From Acidobacteriota bacterium (GTDB taxonomy: Bacteria; Acidobacteriota; Terriglobia; Terriglobales; Acidobacteriaceae): a stretch of 9,150 nucleotides of DNA. The notes beneath the pieces were generated by a model. That model had not been told where the DNA came from. It saw only the letters and a list, made by a program, of their open reading frames with translations, and ran no database searches. Below are positions 1-7,088 of this stretch, one piece after another. The position numbers and the translations under genes were made by a program. The stretch spans positions 1 through 9,150 of the forward strand of contig JAJZJJ010000075.1 in assembly GCA_021810175.1 (NCBI GenBank), written 5' to 3'. Within the stretch, counting starts at the first letter, position 1, and each line of letters starts with the position of its first letter.

Positions 1-1
1 C

Positions 2-226
2 CGCGTCGGTCCGCGCTGGGCACTCTTCATCACCTCCGCGCTCTTCGGCCTCTCGCACTTCAACAAGCGCAGCGGCATCTTCAACTGGCGCTATGTGATT
101 CTCGCCGCCCTCGCCGGCATCTTCTACAGCCGCGCATGGCGCCGGAACCGCCGCGTTGGAGCCTCCACCATCTGCCACGCCACCGTCGACACCATCTGGG
201 GCGCGCTCTTCTGGCGCCCTTACTAG
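2..226 (+). CDS. CPBP family intramembrane metalloprotease, C-terminal part (5' end outside window)
   Basis: This is the last 74 residues of an open frame entering from the left edge and ending at TAG 224-226. Two of the three CPBP (Abi/CAAX-protease-like, Pfam Abi family) motifs are visible. The first is FGLSH at residues 15-19 of the visible part, matching motif 2 FxxxH. The second is H59-x3-D63 in CHATVD, matching motif 3 HxxxN/D. Between them lies a hydrophobic segment (about residues 31-42), followed by an Arg-rich cytosolic turn, as is usual in this family. The EExxxR motif that supplies the catalytic glutamates would lie upstream and cannot be seen. Members are glutamic-type membrane proteases, some linked to prenyl-protein processing or bacteriocin immunity; the substrate here is unknown. 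The gene converges on another CPBP-like gene, with 19 bp between the two stop codons. Confidence 0.8.
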   Translation, partial: RVGPRWALFITSALFGLSHFNKRSGIFNWRYVILAALAGIFYSRAWRRNRRVGASTICHATVDTIWGALFWRPY

Positions 227-245
227 GCTTTGCTGTAACCAGTCA

Positions 246-923
246 TTACGACGGCCGCTGCTCAATATGGCGCACGTGGTGGGGATGATAATCGATATAA
301 CCCAACCCTACCCGCATGTGGTGCTGGATCGCGTTCGGCACCGTCACCGCAATGCAGATCCCCAGGATCCCGTGCGCCAGCCCCAGCGTGTACAGGTTCC
401 GGTAGCGCAAAAACAGCACACAGGAAATCGTTCCCCACACCAGCGTCAGCGGCATCAGCACCGGGTTCGGAATATGCGCGCACGTAAACATCACCGCCGC
501 CACTACCACCGCCCGCCTGGGCGAGAGCCCCAGCCGTAACAGCCGCAGCAGCACGTACCCCTGCAGAATGAATTGCTGCAGAAACGCCCAGATCACGTAT
601 CCCGAAACATGAATCAGAAACGGCGGCGGACTGTACAGCGGGTGATACGTCCCCAGGTTGCGCGCCGCCATCACCGCAAACGCCGCCAGCATCAGGGCGG
701 CAATCACAATCCAAAGCGACGGCAAGACCCCGCGCAACCCCAGCCCCGACCGCGCCAGCAGATCGCGCCTCAACAGGCTCGATCCAATGATGAACGCAAA
801 TCCCACCCAGTACAGCCAGTGCTGCGTCAGGTGAGGCGACCAGATCACCACCAGGATCAGCAGATATCCAACAACAATCTCGAAGAGATCGCGCCTGCGC
901 GAAGCCGGGGAGGGCAAATCCAC
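246..923 (-). CDS. CPBP-like membrane protein with degenerate protease motifs (QQxxxQ)
   Basis: A 225-residue, very hydrophobic protein with about six to seven membrane segments (roughly residues 15-30, 36-52, 67-86, 102-128, 138-150, 156-173 and 180-196). The layout matches CPBP/Abi intramembrane proteases. At the motif 1 position, normally EExxxR, it has Q116-Q117-x3-Q121. Motif 2 is kept as F146-x3-H150. Motif 3 keeps H184 but the N/D four residues later is Gly. Both glutamates and the Arg are thus replaced, so I infer either a non-proteolytic protein or an atypical activity. The GTG at 923 is the first possible start after an in-frame TAA, but a Shine-Dalgarno-like GAGGG at 925-929 lies only 1 nt from it. 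TTG at 917, two codons later, sits 7 nt away and may be the true start. The gene follows gyrA on the same strand but is separated from it by a terminator. Confidence 0.82.
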   Translation of the reverse strand: MDLPSPASRRRDLFEIVVGYLLILVVIWSPHLTQHWLYWVGFAFIIGSSLLRRDLLARSGLGLRGVLPSLWIVIAALMLAAFAVMAARNLGTYHPLYSPPPFLIHVSGYVIWAFLQQFILQGYVLLRLLRLGLSPRRAVVVAAVMFTCAHIPNPVLMPLTLVWGTISCVLFLRYRNLYTLGLAHGILGICIAVTVPNAIQHHMRVGLGYIDYHPHHVRHIEQRPS

Positions 924-924
924 A

Positions 925-929
925 CCCTC
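925..929 (-). promoter_or_regulatory. Shine-Dalgarno-like GAGGG that bears on the start of the CPBP-like gene
   Basis: Read on the minus strand, GAGGG lies 1 nt before the GTG codon at 923 and 7 nt before an in-frame TTG at 917-915. The spacing favours TTG as the initiation codon, which would shorten the protein by two residues. An in-frame TAA just upstream leaves no longer alternative. Confidence 0.4.
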
Positions 930-952
930 AGATTAATCCAATCCCGCCGCAC

Positions 953-983
953 AAAAAATTCGGGGACGGCCACCGCCGTCCCC
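953..983 (-). terminator. Rho-independent terminator of gyrA
   Basis: A perfect 9-bp GC-rich stem is formed by 962-970 and 975-983, with a 4-nt loop at 971-974. On the minus strand it is followed by GAA and then six T (complement of A953-958). It begins 20 bp after the gyrA TAA stop, which is the expected place for an intrinsic terminator. It should separate gyrA transcription from the CPBP-like gene downstream on the same strand. The reverse direction lacks a T-run directly after the stem, so I call it for the minus strand only. Confidence 0.88.
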
Positions 984-1003
984 TTCTCAGATTTCGCGGC
1001 CTT

Positions 1004-3658
1004 TTATTGCAGCAGCGTGCCGTTTTCCGGCTCTTCCTTGGCCTCTTCCGGCGGAATCACGACCGACGCGGCGACCTTGTCTTCCTTATCCAGATTCAGC
1101 AGGCGAACACCCTGCGTCGAGCGACCCGCGGCTCGCACGCCATTCGTGTCAATCCGGATAATCTTCCCATACTGGCTGATCACCACCAGCTCCGACGTGT
1201 CGTCCACTAGCTGAATCGATACCACCTTGCCGTTCTTCGCGGTCGTCTTCACGTTGATCACGCCTTTGCCGCCGCGCGTCTGCAGGCGGTACTCATCCAC
1301 GTCCGTCCGCTTGCCGTAGCCGTTCTCGGTTACGCTCAGGATCAGGCACGCGCAGGCCTTGCCGTCGGCGCCAACGCCGCGCTCTTTCGGCGTCGCCGCC
1401 ATGCCCACTACATAATCCTTCTTGCCCAGATCGATACCGCGCACCCCGCGCGCCGGCCGGCCCATCGAGCGCACATCGTTCTCGTCAAAGCGAATCGCCA
1501 TGCCTTCGTGAGTCGCCAAAAACACAACCTGGCTGCCATCGGTGATCGTCGCCTCCACCAGTTCGTCTTCCTTGTCGATGCCGATCGCGATAATCCCGCG
1601 AGCCATCACATTCGAGAAGTCCTTCAGCGGCGTCTTCTTCACCGTGCCCTGCCGCGTCACAAAGAAGATGTACTTGCTCTCCTCCGTCAGGTCGCGAACA
1701 GCCATGATCGCCCGCACCTGCTCGCCCGGTTGCAGGTTCAAGAGGCTCGCAATCGACTTGCCTTTGCCCGCCGCGCCCACGTCAGGAATCTCGTACACCT
1801 TCAGCCAGTACACCCGGCCCGTGTTCGTAAAGCACAGCAGGTACGCATGCGTCGAATCCACCAGCAACTGCTGCACGAAATCTTCCTCACGGGTCTTCAT
1901 GCCCATGCGACCCGTCCCGCCGCGCTTCTGCTGCCGATACGTCGAGATCGGCGTCCGCTTCAGGTACCCCGAGTGCGAAACCGTCACCGCCACCTGCTCA
2001 TCCGCAATCAGGTCTTCCAGGTGCAGCTCGGCCGTCTCGTCCACAATCTGCGTGCGCCGCTCGTCGCCATAGGTCTTGCGAATCTCCTCCAGCTCCTTCA
2101 CGATCACGCCGCGCAGCTTCTTCTCTGACGCCAGGATCGACTCGTACTCGGCAATCCGCTCGCGAACTTCCGCCAGTTCCTTCAACAACTCGTCAATCGA
2201 GAGCTGCGTCAGCCGGTACAGCTGCAATTCCAGAATCGCGTCAATCTGCCGATAGCTTAGTGTCAGCGTCGGCTCAATCATCGTCGCCGGATCAATCGCA
2301 TACTTCTTCGCGTCCAGCTTCACGCCGGCCAGCGCCTGACCGCGCACCGTAATCGTCCGCCCGGAGAAGAATTGGAATAGATTCTCCCGCGCATCCGCTC
2401 GCGAACTCGATCCGCGAATGATCTTGATCACGTTGTCCAGGTGGTCCAGCGCAATCTGGTAGCCCAGCAGAATGTGCTCGCGCTCACGCGCCTTCCGCAG
2501 CAGGTACGCCGTGCGCCGCCGCACCACATCCACGCGATGGTCGATAAAATGCCGAATCGCATCCGGCAGCGGAAGCTCCCTCGGCTGCCCGTTCACCACC
2601 GCCAGGAAAATCATCGAAAAGCTTTCCTGCATCTGCGTGTGCTTGTACAGCTGGTTCAGCACAATCTGCGCCTCGGCGCCCCGCTTCAGCTCAATCACAA
2701 TCCGCATGCCGTCGCGGTCGCTCTCGTCGCGAATATCTGAAATATCGTCGACCACCTTGTCGTTCACCAGGTCGGCCACACGCTCAATCAGTTTCGCCTT
2801 GTTCACCTGGTACGGAATTTCCGTAACCACAATCGCACTGCGCCCCTGCGACATCTGCTCAATCGACGCCTTCGCCCGCATCAGGAAGCGCCCGCGCCCT
2901 GTCTTGTACGCGTTCGCGATCCCGCCGCGTCCGTAAATAAATCCGCCCGTCGGGAAGTCCGGCCCCTGCACATGCTTCAGCACTTCGGCCAGCCCCGCAT
3001 GCGGATTGTTCACCATCTCAATCGTCGCGTTGATCACTTCCGTCAGATTGTGCGGCGGAATATTCGTCGCCATGCCAACCGCGATTCCGTTCGACCCATT
3101 CACAATCAGGTTTGGAATCCGCGTCGGCAGCACCACCGGCTCCTGCGTCGACTCGTCATAGTTCGGCGTAAAATCCACCGTCTCCATGTCGATATCGGCC
3201 AGCATCTCACCCGCAATGCGCATCATGCGGCACTCGGTGTAACGCATCGCCGCCGGCGGATCGCCGTCCACTGAACCGAAGTTGCCCTGCCCGTCAATCA
3301 TCGGGTAGCGCAGGCTGAAAGGCTGCGCCAGGCGCACCAGCGTGTCGTAAATCGCCGAATCGCCATGCGGATGGTACTGGCCCATCGCCTGACCCACAAC
3401 CTTCGCGCACTTCGTGTATTTCTTGTTATGCTGCAGCCCCATCTCGTGCATCGTGTACAAAATGCGTCGATGCACCGGCTTGAACCCGTCGCGCACATCG
3501 GGCAGCGCACGGCCGATAATCACTGACATCGAGTAGTCGAGATACGACCGCCGCATCTCGTCTTCAATGTTGATCGGCACCAGGTTCATCGCACCGCCGG
3601 TATTGTCACCGCCGGATCCGTTGCCAAGGGGAAGTTGGGGGTTTTGATCGTCTGCCAT
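1004..3658 (-). CDS. gyrA: DNA gyrase subunit A (type IIA topoisomerase)
   Basis: An 884-residue protein, the usual length. With GyrB it forms the A2B2 gyrase that introduces negative supercoils using ATP. The N-terminal breakage-reunion domain begins near INIEDEMRRSYLDYSM (residues 30-44). The catalytic tyrosine is Y140 in RYTECRM, equivalent to E. coli Y122. The quinolone-resistance region reads HPHGDSAIYD, with S101 and D105 equivalent to wild-type S83 and D87 of E. coli, so no classical resistance change is present. The C-terminal beta-pinwheel contains a GyrA box, QKRGGTG at 577-583, which separates gyrase from ParC. A related RGGKG sequence lies at 795-799. An acidic tail (EEAKEEPE) ends the protein. 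There is a Gly/Asn-rich N-terminal extension of about 20 residues. M24 is an alternative start, and neither start has a strong ribosome-binding site. gyrB is not adjacent; the next gene upstream is divergent. Confidence 0.98.
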   Translation of the reverse strand: MADDQNPQLPLGNGSGGDNTGGAMNLVPINIEDEMRRSYLDYSMSVIIGRALPDVRDGFKPVHRRILYTMHEMGLQHNKKYTKCAKVVGQAMGQYHPHGDSAIYDTLVRLAQPFSLRYPMIDGQGNFGSVDGDPPAAMRYTECRMMRIAGEMLADIDMETVDFTPNYDESTQEPVVLPTRIPNLIVNGSNGIAVGMATNIPPHNLTEVINATIEMVNNPHAGLAEVLKHVQGPDFPTGGFIYGRGGIANAYKTGRGRFLMRAKASIEQMSQGRSAIVVTEIPYQVNKAKLIERVADLVNDKVVDDISDIRDESDRDGMRIVIELKRGAEAQIVLNQLYKHTQMQESFSMIFLAVVNGQPRELPLPDAIRHFIDHRVDVVRRRTAYLLRKAREREHILLGYQIALDHLDNVIKIIRGSSSRADARENLFQFFSGRTITVRGQALAGVKLDAKKYAIDPATMIEPTLTLSYRQIDAILELQLYRLTQLSIDELLKELAEVRERIAEYESILASEKKLRGVIVKELEEIRKTYGDERRTQIVDETAELHLEDLIADEQVAVTVSHSGYLKRTPISTYRQQKRGGTGRMGMKTREEDFVQQLLVDSTHAYLLCFTNTGRVYWLKVYEIPDVGAAGKGKSIASLLNLQPGEQVRAIMAVRDLTEESKYIFFVTRQGTVKKTPLKDFSNVMARGIIAIGIDKEDELVEATITDGSQVVFLATHEGMAIRFDENDVRSMGRPARGVRGIDLGKKDYVVGMAATPKERGVGADGKACACLILSVTENGYGKRTDVDEYRLQTRGGKGVINVKTTAKNGKVVSIQLVDDTSELVVISQYGKIIRIDTNGVRAAGRSTQGVRLLNLDKEDKVAASVVIPPEEAKEEPENGTLLQ

Positions 3659-4002
3659 ATCGTTTGCCGGTCAACGCCCGTCAGGTGCTCGGGAGCGGAA
3701 TCTGGGACGAAGACTATCTCTATGATAAATCATGGCTTAGCTCCCGTACAGGGTGCCTCCGGATACATCCCCGGACTGCATTGGAATCAGTGGGTTAGAG
3801 GCCATTCCCCAGACCTCTGACCCGAAGCCACAACACCCTGCCCGGCTTTTCCCAGACGAACTGCTGCTCCTAGCCGCCTCAGTGGGGGATGGCCAACAGG
3901 AAACTTGCTCCAGGGCCGTGCACATCGATGCACTCCATTTCCCCCAGGGCGGTGCAGCCTGGCTCCTTCGTATTACACTGGCGCTTACGTTCTGGTCGCA
4001 CG
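3659..4002. other. 344-bp divergent intergenic region, no confident gene
   Basis: This lies between gyrA (-) and the membrane-protein gene (+) and should hold the promoters of both. The short open frames crossing it have no recognisable protein character. I found no convincing -35/-10 pair. An AT-richer patch at about 3715-3735 (TATCAT on the minus strand) and TATTAC at 3971-3976 (+) are weak -10 candidates for gyrA and the + gene respectively. The region carries an imperfect hairpin (3791-3824) and a second inverted repeat (3800-3811 with 3883-3894), described separately. A short palindrome-like GTGC...GCAC lies at 3918-3933. Confidence 0.6.
3791..3824. repeat. Inverted repeat (hairpin) in the gyrA upstream region
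   Basis: Positions 3792-3801 (GGGTTAGAGG) can pair with 3814-3823 (CCTCTGACCC), with one G-T wobble, around a 12-nt loop. The loop and stem edge (3800-3811) can also pair with 3883-3894, again with one wobble. Either structure could form in RNA from the gyrA leader or from the opposite strand. There is no T-run next to it, so it does not look like a terminator. Function is unknown, and chance pairing in GC-rich DNA is possible. Confidence 0.35.
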
Positions 4003-5172
4003 ATGTCCAAACCCCCGGCCCAGCGCCTGCGCAAATTCCGATTCAACTTCCCACAGCGTATCGCCGCCCTGCTGCTGCTAATGTTCCTGGCGCAGTGCAT
4101 CCTGCTCCTCGGCACCACCCCGCCCACCACGCTGGATTTTCATTACGCCGTCTGCGGCAGCAGGATGTGGGCGGCTTTTTCCCCTCACACCCCGGCTCCG
4201 GCCGTCTGCCCCAAGCTCCATGGCGGCGTCCTCGCCTACCGCGCCGCCGGACTTCCGCTCGCCGTCCACAATTGGCTCGCAGGCCGCCCGGCAAACGCCC
4301 TGCCCAATAGACTCTTCGTCACCATCAATAGCCTCACCCTCTGGCTGCGTCTGCCCTTTCTGCTCGCCGGCCTCGGCCTGGGCGCATGTCTTTGGTGGGT
4401 CACAAGGCGTCTCTTCGGCGATCCCGGCGGATACGTCGCCCTCGGTTTCTACTGCTTCGCTTCGCCCGTCATTGCCGCTTCGGCCCTGCCCAACAACGGC
4501 ATTCTCGCCGCCTTTGGACTCTTTGCTGCCATTTACACCGCCATTGGTGTCGCTCACGCCATGCAGGGGCCGCGCCGTAGATGGCGCAAGCGCGTCATCC
4601 TGCTCGCCATCACCCTGGGCTTCACGGCCGCCGCCAGCGTCCTGGCATTCCTGCTTGCTCTGGTCATCGGTACTGGCCTCCTCGTTTGGCTCGCCGAAGA
4701 CCGCCGCAAGCATCTCCCCCGTCTCGGACTCATCTGGACCGCTGGAGCCCTGCTCATTTTCTTCGCGGCCAATGGCTTTCAGCCTGAGGCTTTCGACGCA
4801 TTCCTTCACCTCGCGCCCCCAACGCCCTCCTTCGGTCAGTTGCCCAACCTCGCCCTCCACTGGAGCACCGACCCGATACGCCTCGGCCTTGCCATCGCGC
4901 TCGTCGGCTATGCCTTGCTCCGCCGCGCCCGCTATTTCGGCAACACCACCCCTCTCTGGATCGCAGCCCTGTTGATCCTGCTTGCCGTCACCCACGTCAG
5001 TTCCGCAGCCTGGCTCTGGACAGCCCCGTTCCTCCTTACATTCATGGGGGGCGTCTACGCCGATCTCCTGGAAGGCCGCTTGCGCAAGCCCTTTTTCATC
5101 CTCTGCGCAACTCTGCTCCTCACACAGGCATTTTTCTCGCTCTCAGCACTCAATTCATTGATTCTAAAGTAG
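4003..5172 (+). CDS. Multi-pass membrane protein, possibly a GT-C type glycosyltransferase
   Basis: I do not recognise a specific family. From the ATG at 4003 the protein has 389 residues and about ten hydrophobic segments (roughly 19-37, 115-133, 143-161, 165-185, 197-217, 219-231, 241-256, 293-306, 317-334, 337-351 and 363-381). A basic N-terminus (KFRFNFPQR) precedes the first helix, which suggests a cytosolic start. A long non-membrane loop (about 40-110) with TTLDFHYAV and D45 follows helix 1. A later stretch, WWVTRRLFGDPGGYVAL, resembles the helix-turn pattern of GT39/GT87 enzymes. These use lipid-linked sugars, and an acidic residue in the first outer loop is typical. The function is therefore only suggested. 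The frame is open back to 3889, but the first 38 codons do not look like protein and ATG 4003 directly precedes the basic segment and first helix. No clear ribosome-binding site is visible. It diverges from gyrA. Confidence 0.72.
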   Translation: MSKPPAQRLRKFRFNFPQRIAALLLLMFLAQCILLLGTTPPTTLDFHYAVCGSRMWAAFSPHTPAPAVCPKLHGGVLAYRAAGLPLAVHNWLAGRPANALPNRLFVTINSLTLWLRLPFLLAGLGLGACLWWVTRRLFGDPGGYVALGFYCFASPVIAASALPNNGILAAFGLFAAIYTAIGVAHAMQGPRRRWRKRVILLAITLGFTAAASVLAFLLALVIGTGLLVWLAEDRRKHLPRLGLIWTAGALLIFFAANGFQPEAFDAFLHLAPPTPSFGQLPNLALHWSTDPIRLGLAIALVGYALLRRARYFGNTTPLWIAALLILLAVTHVSSAAWLWTAPFLLTFMGGVYADLLEGRLRKPFFILCATLLLTQAFFSLSALNSLILK

Positions 5173-5348
5173 TTCCCGATAATACTCGAAAGCCGCGTCG
5201 GACGTACCCCCTTCATCCATGTCTCGGCCGAAGTCGATTTTTGTTACTGTTGAGGGACAAATAATTACTTGTGATGCTGTAAATTTAGTTGGTAAGGATA
5301 CCAAGGTTACGTTTCCTCGAATACTGAGCACGCAGGGGCAACACCTCC
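5173..5348 (+). other. AT-rich intergenic leader before the EAL gene
   Basis: A 176-bp gap with no convincing gene. About 5237-5315 is clearly richer in A/T than the rest of the window, which fits a promoter or untranslated leader. TTGTTA (5241-5246) followed 17 nt later by ATTACT (5264-5269) is a weak sigma-70-like candidate. An open frame from 5219 runs into the EAL gene, but it has no ribosome-binding site and no recognisable protein. AGGGG at 5334-5338, 10 nt before the EAL ATG, is the likely though weak ribosome-binding site. Confidence 0.45.
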
Positions 5349-7088
5349 ATGAAGTACTCCAGAGCCGATCTGCTCCGGGCACTCGAAAAGGACGAGATTG
5401 TTCCCTTTTTCCAGCCCCTCATCGAAATGCAATCCGGCCGGATCGTCGGCTTTGAGGCTCTCGCTCGTTGGCAGCATCCCCGCGATGGCATGGTCGTCCC
5501 AAAGGACTTCATCCCGCTCACAGAGGCGTCAGGCCTAAGCCGCGATCTCACTTTTTCCATGCTGAGGCAGGTCGTCGCCATCGGAAAACGCCTGCCGGAT
5601 CATCTTCATTACAGCGTCAACGTCTCCCCTCTGCAGCTCCGCGACACCTCTCTGCCGCAAACCATCGCCGCTGCCGTACGCGCCGGCGATCCGTCCGGAA
5701 CGTTCCCCCTCAAACGGCTCACCATCGAAATTACTGAAAGCGCCTTTGTCCACAACCTCGGCCAGGCCGCCAATATCGCGGCAGAGATCAAAGCCCTGGG
5801 CCTGCGGCTGGCCCTCGACGACTTCGGAACCGGATACTCCAGTCTCCTCCATCTGCAATCGCTGCCCTTTGACGTCATCAAGGTGGACCAGAGCTTCGTC
5901 CGCCACATGGTCAGCCAACGCGGCAGCCGCAAGATTGTCTCTGCCGTGCTCGGCCTCGGCCTGAGCCTCGGCCTCACCACCGTCGCCGAAGGCGTGGAAG
6001 ACGAAAATCAGGAAAGAATCCTCCGTTGGCTCGGCTGCGATGTCGGACAGGGCTGGCGATTCGGCCATCCCATGCCCGCCGCAGCCCTGTCAGAATTCCT
6101 CGATGATGCGCCGCACACCTCAGCCCCGGACCCCCCGCCTGAACCCACCTCCAACGGCCCCCATCCCGGATCGAGCCACTCCGCATCCCTCAATCTCGCC
6201 GATTTACAGTCCGGCCTTTCCTGCGCTCCGGTCGGCCTATGTCTCCTCGACCGCACCATGCGCCTCATCAGCGTCAACCCGCCCCTGGCAAAAATGCTCC
6301 CCTCCCGCACAGAAGCAATTCTGGGCCGCTCCATCGACGAAGTATTGCCGCAGGCGGCCTTCCTGCTCAGGCCGTACATCCTTCGCGCCCTCAAAGGCGA
6401 TCCTGTATCCGGGATTGAGATCCCTCTCCATTCCCCGGGCATACCTCATGAGACATCCATAGGGTTCGTCTCCCTGCAGCCGGTCCGTGACGAGGCCAAT
6501 GAAGTCGTGGGGGTCGCCGCGTCTGTCACCGACGTTACCCGTCGCAAACAGCTGCACGACGCCTTGCGGCAAAGTAATTCCTTCCTCCACGCGATATGGA
6601 ACACTGCTCCGCTTGGTATCGTCACCGCCATGGGTGCAGCCAACGCAGTCACACTTTCGGGAAACCCCGGAGCCGAGCTCATCCTTCGACATCCCATCGT
6701 CCCCGCGTCTCAGGATCCGGAGCGAAAGGCATGGCGCATCTTTGACAAGCAGGCCCAGCCCATCGCATGGCTCGACTCTCCGTTGATGCGCGCCATCGAG
6801 CATGGCCGCCCCACACCCCCTGAAAACCTGCTCTACCTCAGAGGCGACGACACGCTCACAACCCTGCAGGTCACCGCATCGCCCATTTTCACCGCAGCTG
6901 GAAAAGTCCTCGGCGCTGTCATGACGCTCATCGATCTCGAAAACGGACCGGACAAGCTTCATGACGCCAGCCTGGCCGCGGGTCTCGCGATCAATCTCTG
7001 GACCTCCCGCTCTGGCGCCGCTTCGCCAGACCCCGAGCCGTCCCACACATCAAATCTGAATTTTTCCGATCCACCCCTTCCCCACTAG
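5349..7088 (+). CDS. EAL-domain cyclic-di-GMP phosphodiesterase with two C-terminal PAS-like domains
   Basis: A 579-residue soluble protein with no membrane segment. Residues 1 to about 250 form an EAL domain, which hydrolyses c-di-GMP to pGpG. The residues needed for Mg2+ binding and catalysis appear present: E36 in FEALARW, N91 in SVNVSP, E127 and E130 in TIEITES, D157-D158 in LDDFGTGYSS (loop 6 intact), K178 in IKVD, E214 in AEGVE and Q234 in GQGWRFGHP. I infer an active enzyme. A Pro/Ser-rich linker (about 252-282) leads to a PAS domain (about 284-400), ending in a PAC-like ASVTDVTRRKQ. A second, more divergent PAS-like domain follows (about 405-532) and then a low-complexity tail. There is no GGDEF or kinase domain. 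Sensor domains usually precede EAL, so this order is unusual. ATG 5349 is the first start after an in-frame TGA at 5325. The TAG stop lies inside a palindromic element. Confidence 0.93.
   Translation: MKYSRADLLRALEKDEIVPFFQPLIEMQSGRIVGFEALARWQHPRDGMVVPKDFIPLTEASGLSRDLTFSMLRQVVAIGKRLPDHLHYSVNVSPLQLRDTSLPQTIAAAVRAGDPSGTFPLKRLTIEITESAFVHNLGQAANIAAEIKALGLRLALDDFGTGYSSLLHLQSLPFDVIKVDQSFVRHMVSQRGSRKIVSAVLGLGLSLGLTTVAEGVEDENQERILRWLGCDVGQGWRFGHPMPAAALSEFLDDAPHTSAPDPPPEPTSNGPHPGSSHSASLNLADLQSGLSCAPVGLCLLDRTMRLISVNPPLAKMLPSRTEAILGRSIDEVLPQAAFLLRPYILRALKGDPVSGIEIPLHSPGIPHETSIGFVSLQPVRDEANEVVGVAASVTDVTRRKQLHDALRQSNSFLHAIWNTAPLGIVTAMGAANAVTLSGNPGAELILRHPIVPASQDPERKAWRIFDKQAQPIAWLDSPLMRAIEHGRPTPPENLLYLRGDDTLTTLQVTASPIFTAAGKVLGAVMTLIDLENGPDKLHDASLAAGLAINLWTSRSGAASPDPEPSHTSNLNFSDPPLPH

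Noticed and set aside
3889..4002. Longer N-terminus (38 extra residues) for the membrane-protein gene
   Set aside because: The extra residues lack protein-like character and there is no ribosome-binding site. ATG 4003 directly precedes a basic segment and the first membrane helix.
4078..4995. Long minus-strand open frame of 305 codons inside the membrane-protein gene
   Set aside because: It is a shadow frame of GC-rich coding DNA. Its composition (Gly/Glu-rich, no fold pattern) is typical of an antisense frame, while the + frame shows clear membrane helices.
5325..5400. Possible cyclic-di-GMP (GEMM-I) riboswitch: CACGCAGGGGCAACACC resembles the start of the GEMM consensus and lies in front of an EAL gene
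   Set aside because: The rest of the aptamer (GNRA tetraloop, the conserved GGGACGCAAAGCC segment and the second helix) is missing, and the match runs straight into the coding region.
5219..5455. Small open frame of 78 codons before the EAL gene
   Set aside because: There is no ribosome-binding site and no recognisable protein, and it overlaps the EAL coding start by over 100 bp.
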